A stretch of 64,000 bases of DNA. It comes from Tetrahymena thermophila SB210. Lineage: Eukaryota > Ciliophora > Oligohymenophorea > Hymenostomatida > Tetrahymenidae. The stretch is taken from NCBI RefSeq assembly GCF_000189635.1, contig NW_002476534.1:744001-808000 (forward strand), given 5' to 3'. Position numbers and translations under genes: made by a program. The notes under the pieces were generated by a model. It made no database searches. It was not told the DNA's origin and worked only from the letters and a program-made list of their open reading frames with translations. Shown in pieces: positions 60,819-64,000 of the stretch (positions are counted from its first letter, which is position 1; each line of letters begins with the position of its first letter).

Positions 60819-62408
60819 TGTTAAGAAAATAAATAGTAGATAAAACTCAAAATAAATGAATTAAAAAATAATCGACTTTCAGAAAAAAATTAATTAATTC
60901 AATTTATTTAAATATTATGAATAAAATTATTTATTTTTTTTGTTTTTTAAGCCATTTTCTAAATTTTGTTTTTTTAAATTGTGGCAAATTTCATTTTGTT
61001 ATGAGAAGTTTCTTAATAATTAAAATAAATAATTAATATTTTTGATTTTAAAGCTAATTAATTACATTTTAAGAATTTAATTTAATTTTAATTACAATAA
61101 ATTTTTTTAGATTAGTAATTTAATTTGTTAAAAAAAATTTCAAATACAAAAAATAAATTAAAATAATTAAATTTTTTTTAGTTAATATTCACTACTGTAT
61201 ATTTTTAATCATAAATGCATTAAACAAACTCGTTTTTTAGAATTATTTTTAGTATAAAAATCTTCAAAAATACTTTTGTTGATTATTTATTAGTTTTATT
61301 TTTACTTTAGACTAATTTATTTTTAAAATTTATAGCTATTATATTTGAATTAACTTCTAAAATTATCAAAAGATATGTATTAAGGATAGATAGCTAATGC
61401 ATAATTAACCTATCTAAATTTATTTAAGTGGAATATATTTTATAAATATTTAATATTTTCATAATAAAATACCAAAATTAGGGATTGATTTTTATTTAGT
61501 CAAAAAATTTTGAATGTTGAATAAAAATTGATTTCTTAAATTTCAATCAGATTTGTTGCTCAAATAAAAATATTTTACTAAAAAAAGTAAAATTTGCATA
61601 TATTTAATTTATTTTCTGTATATTCATTAATTAATTATGTTGTTTGGACTAATGAGGTAAACCAAAAAATTGGTTTTTCACTTTTTTTAAAAACCTTGAG
61701 GTTTGCGAGAATGTGTATTTCATTCACCTAAAAAGGTAAAAGATAAGATACAAACAGAACTATCTAATATCTTTTTTCTTAAATTAACTTTATTCTAATA
61801 AATTAAAGAGAGAAAAATAAGAGTAGATAGTTAGCTAGTTACCACAATTTAAGTAAATTTTATGGGATTAAACAAAAAATTTTTATTTTTTAGTAAAGTA
61901 ATTAATTAACATAATAAATAATTGAAAGCTTATAAAAGGTATCTATTAGGTTATTAATATCATTATTTCGTTTCTATGTTGCTTTGCATTGATAAATAGC
62001 TAAAAGATAAATATCAAGAGATATATTTATTTTGAAATCTATATAAATAAATTTTGATACTTAGAAAATGCTGATGATATATTTATTAAATATAATTTAA
62101 CTAATAAACTTGGTTTAAATGGATAAATTATTTTATGAAATTAGAAAATAAATAAAATGTATCTTATAGATTTTATTCTTTACATCTTTGACTAACTTTA
62201 AAGCAATCTTTTTTGTCAGCAAAATTATTAGATTACTTTTCTTCTATATTAAATTATTTGTGCAATATCTTAAGTATCCTTCTCTAGATAAAACTTAATT
62301 AATTGTGTGATTATCAACATCTGAAATAAGAATAAACAGATAATTAATTATTTTACAATTAAATAACGATATTTAAAATAAAGCAGAAAAGCATAAAAAT
62401 AGTTAGAT
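60819..62408. other. Intergenic, upstream of pseudokinase copy 3
   Basis: This is a 1.6-kb A/T-rich spacer. Its last ~450 bases (from about 61940) match the upstream region of copy 2. The rest shows no gene, RNA or obvious repeat. Confidence 0.55.
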
Positions 62409-62414
62409 ATGTAA

Positions 62415-63884
62415 ATGTATTCCTTAAAAAAAGAAGTGTTTGGAGAAAGATTTGCAGCACTTGGCATTAAATTATTGAAACCACCTTAAGAAGAGAAGAT
62501 ACAAGATTTCATTCAAACCTTTCCTACTATCTTGCAAAAAAATGTTGAATAGGTGAACTAAGAAATCTCTAAATATGGATACAGAATCATCAAATTTATT
62601 TCAAAGTGTAAGAATGGCTTCGTTTTTTCAGCAAACAAAGGAAGAGTTAGATTTGCTATCAAAGCAAGATTTAATAGAATAATTACAGAAAATGGTGAAA
62701 TTAACATGGTAGAAAAAAATAGAGAGCTACCTGACAACTTAAAATTTTACAATAATCCATTCATCTTATCCTACATTGAAAGTTTCGAAACTAATGATTT
62801 TCACTACACAGTAACAGAAGAATGTAGATGCAACCTTTCAGATTTTATTAAGCAGGTTAACATTAAATACAACTCAGAATCACCTTACTGTTTTAATAGA
62901 TATGCCTATTAACTTTTCGTAGCCATCAATTATTTATCGATAGGTCCTGAGCACCCAAATTCTACTAGATTTGTAAGCCATGTTAGACCAGAAGATATTT
63001 TGATAAGCTATAATTCTGATTTTAAGCTAAACCCTAATTTCGGAGAAGCTAAAGTAACTTTAGGAGTTATTCCCTTTTGTAACCCTTAATATAGTTTAAA
63101 CTAGAAGGTAATTAGTTGCGTAAACAGGTTTTCTATTTCATATGCTCATTTACTTTTGTATATGAATGGTATGTCAGAAAAAGATATTCTTATAAATTGG
63201 TTAAATTTTTAAGAAAATGATAAAAAGAGCAACAATAATTTAGATAAACTAAGTTAAAGAATTATTTCGAACAGATATCAATCATATAGTGATATGACAG
63301 ATGTGTATAAGCCAGATTCAAATTAAAAGGTATTGGCTTTAATACAAAAGTATAAACTTGATAATATATAGGAGTAGTGTTATGTAGAGAATGAAGGAGA
63401 AACGGTATTTGCCCTTGGTAGAGGTAAATGTACAACTATCTAGTAGTATACTTAAATATATGAGTATTGTTAAGCTCAAATTTCTGAAGAGAGGTTGGAG
63501 GAAATAGAAGATCAATTAGAAGACGATATGGACAGATTTGAAAAAAGAATTAAAAAAATTCATTTCTTGTAAGGGATTTTAGATGTCAGAAATAGAAGGT
63601 CTAGTAAATCTATGGCAAGGCAATTACATAAATTAGGCAAATGTCTTCTATAATATTTGCAAACTTTCAATTCCTTGAAGTCAAAATTAGTTTAAATGGT
63701 TGAGAAAAAAAAATAAGAATCTGAATAGGCTTTAGCAAAAGAAGAAGAAGCTCAAGAAAAATCTGAAGAAAGATCTGAAGAAAAATTAAATTAGAATACT
63801 ATTGAGTCTAATGAGGAACTTTCAGATGAATAATTAGAGAAATTTTCGAATGACTCAAATAGGTCAACAAAAATCTATAGATGA
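62415..63884 (+). CDS. Pseudokinase-like protein, tandem copy 3
   Basis: Single exon, 489 aa from ATG 62415 (an in-frame ATG at 62409 is possible). The kinase-like region is nearly the same as in copy 2, including F-A-I-K, V-S-H-V-R-P-E-D-I-L-I and L-N-P-N-F-G-E, so it also lacks the catalytic and DFG aspartates. The C-terminal tail holds short E-E-K-S-E-E-R-S-E-E type repeats. The reading frame ends at a TGA created by a 103-bp tandem duplication that shifts frame. Without the duplicate the protein would end two residues later (F-N), like copy 2. The change is therefore mild and the gene is probably still functional. Confidence 0.72.
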
Positions 63885-63985
63885 AAAATTAAATTAGAAT
63901 ACTATTGAGTCTAATTAGGAACTTTCAGATGAATAATTAGAGAAATTTTCGAATGACTCAAATAGGTCAACAAAAATCTATAGAT
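63780..63985 (+). repeat. 103-bp direct tandem duplication
   Basis: The stretch from 63780 to 63882 is repeated from 63883 to 63985 with what I see as one base difference (atgagg versus attagg). 103 is not a multiple of three, so the second copy is out of frame and a TGA is reached at the junction (63882-63884). The near-identity in A/T-rich DNA marks it as recent, or possibly an assembly artefact. Confidence 0.85.
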
Positions 63986-64000
63986 TCAATTGATGTTAAT

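Overview
The window is ciliate nuclear DNA, most likely from a Tetrahymena-type oligohymenophorean. It is very AT-rich. Long conserved genes read through dozens of in-frame TAA and TAG codons and stop only at TGA, so TAA/TAG = Gln. Genes are broken by short AT-rich GT..AG introns, many about 50-100 bp. Standard-code ORFs here are therefore fragments; all coordinates below come from re-reading the sequence in the ciliate code. I see no tRNA, rRNA, CRISPR array, telomeric repeat or chromosome-breakage site.

Left part (0-25 kb): a 2,366-residue TBC-domain Rab-GAP-like protein with a possible acylated N-terminus (minus); a BAR-like coiled-coil protein (minus); an MFS sugar-transporter-like protein (plus); mitochondrial ribosomal protein uS15m (minus); protoporphyrinogen oxidase of haem synthesis (plus, nine exons); a short coiled-coil protein (plus); and a CEP164-like ciliary basal-body protein (plus, eight exons). 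A set of three diverged repeats of about 260 bp lies between the transporter and uS15m.

Middle (25-44 kb): decayed leucine-rich-repeat-like fragments; a tandem cluster of three related four-helix membrane proteins and a 592-residue multi-pass protein (all minus); an EamA/DMT transporter (plus); a secreted GH18-like protein (plus); a decayed coding segment with three repeats built around a Y-W-x-S-H-P motif; and an SPFH/Band-7 protein (plus). A ~352-bp tandem duplication separates the last from the next gene.

Right part (44-64 kb): one 11-kb minus-strand gene with a signal peptide, a very long Cys-rich ectodomain, REJ-like and GPS-like regions and C-terminal membrane helices (polycystin-1/REJ type). 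It is followed by three tandem plus-strand paralogues with a protein-kinase-like fold that lack the catalytic and DFG aspartates (pseudokinases). The last copy carries a recent 103-bp tandem duplication at its 3' end.

The genes do not form a pathway or operon. The repeated theme is local tandem duplication (membrane proteins, pseudokinases, intergenic units) beside single-copy housekeeping genes.
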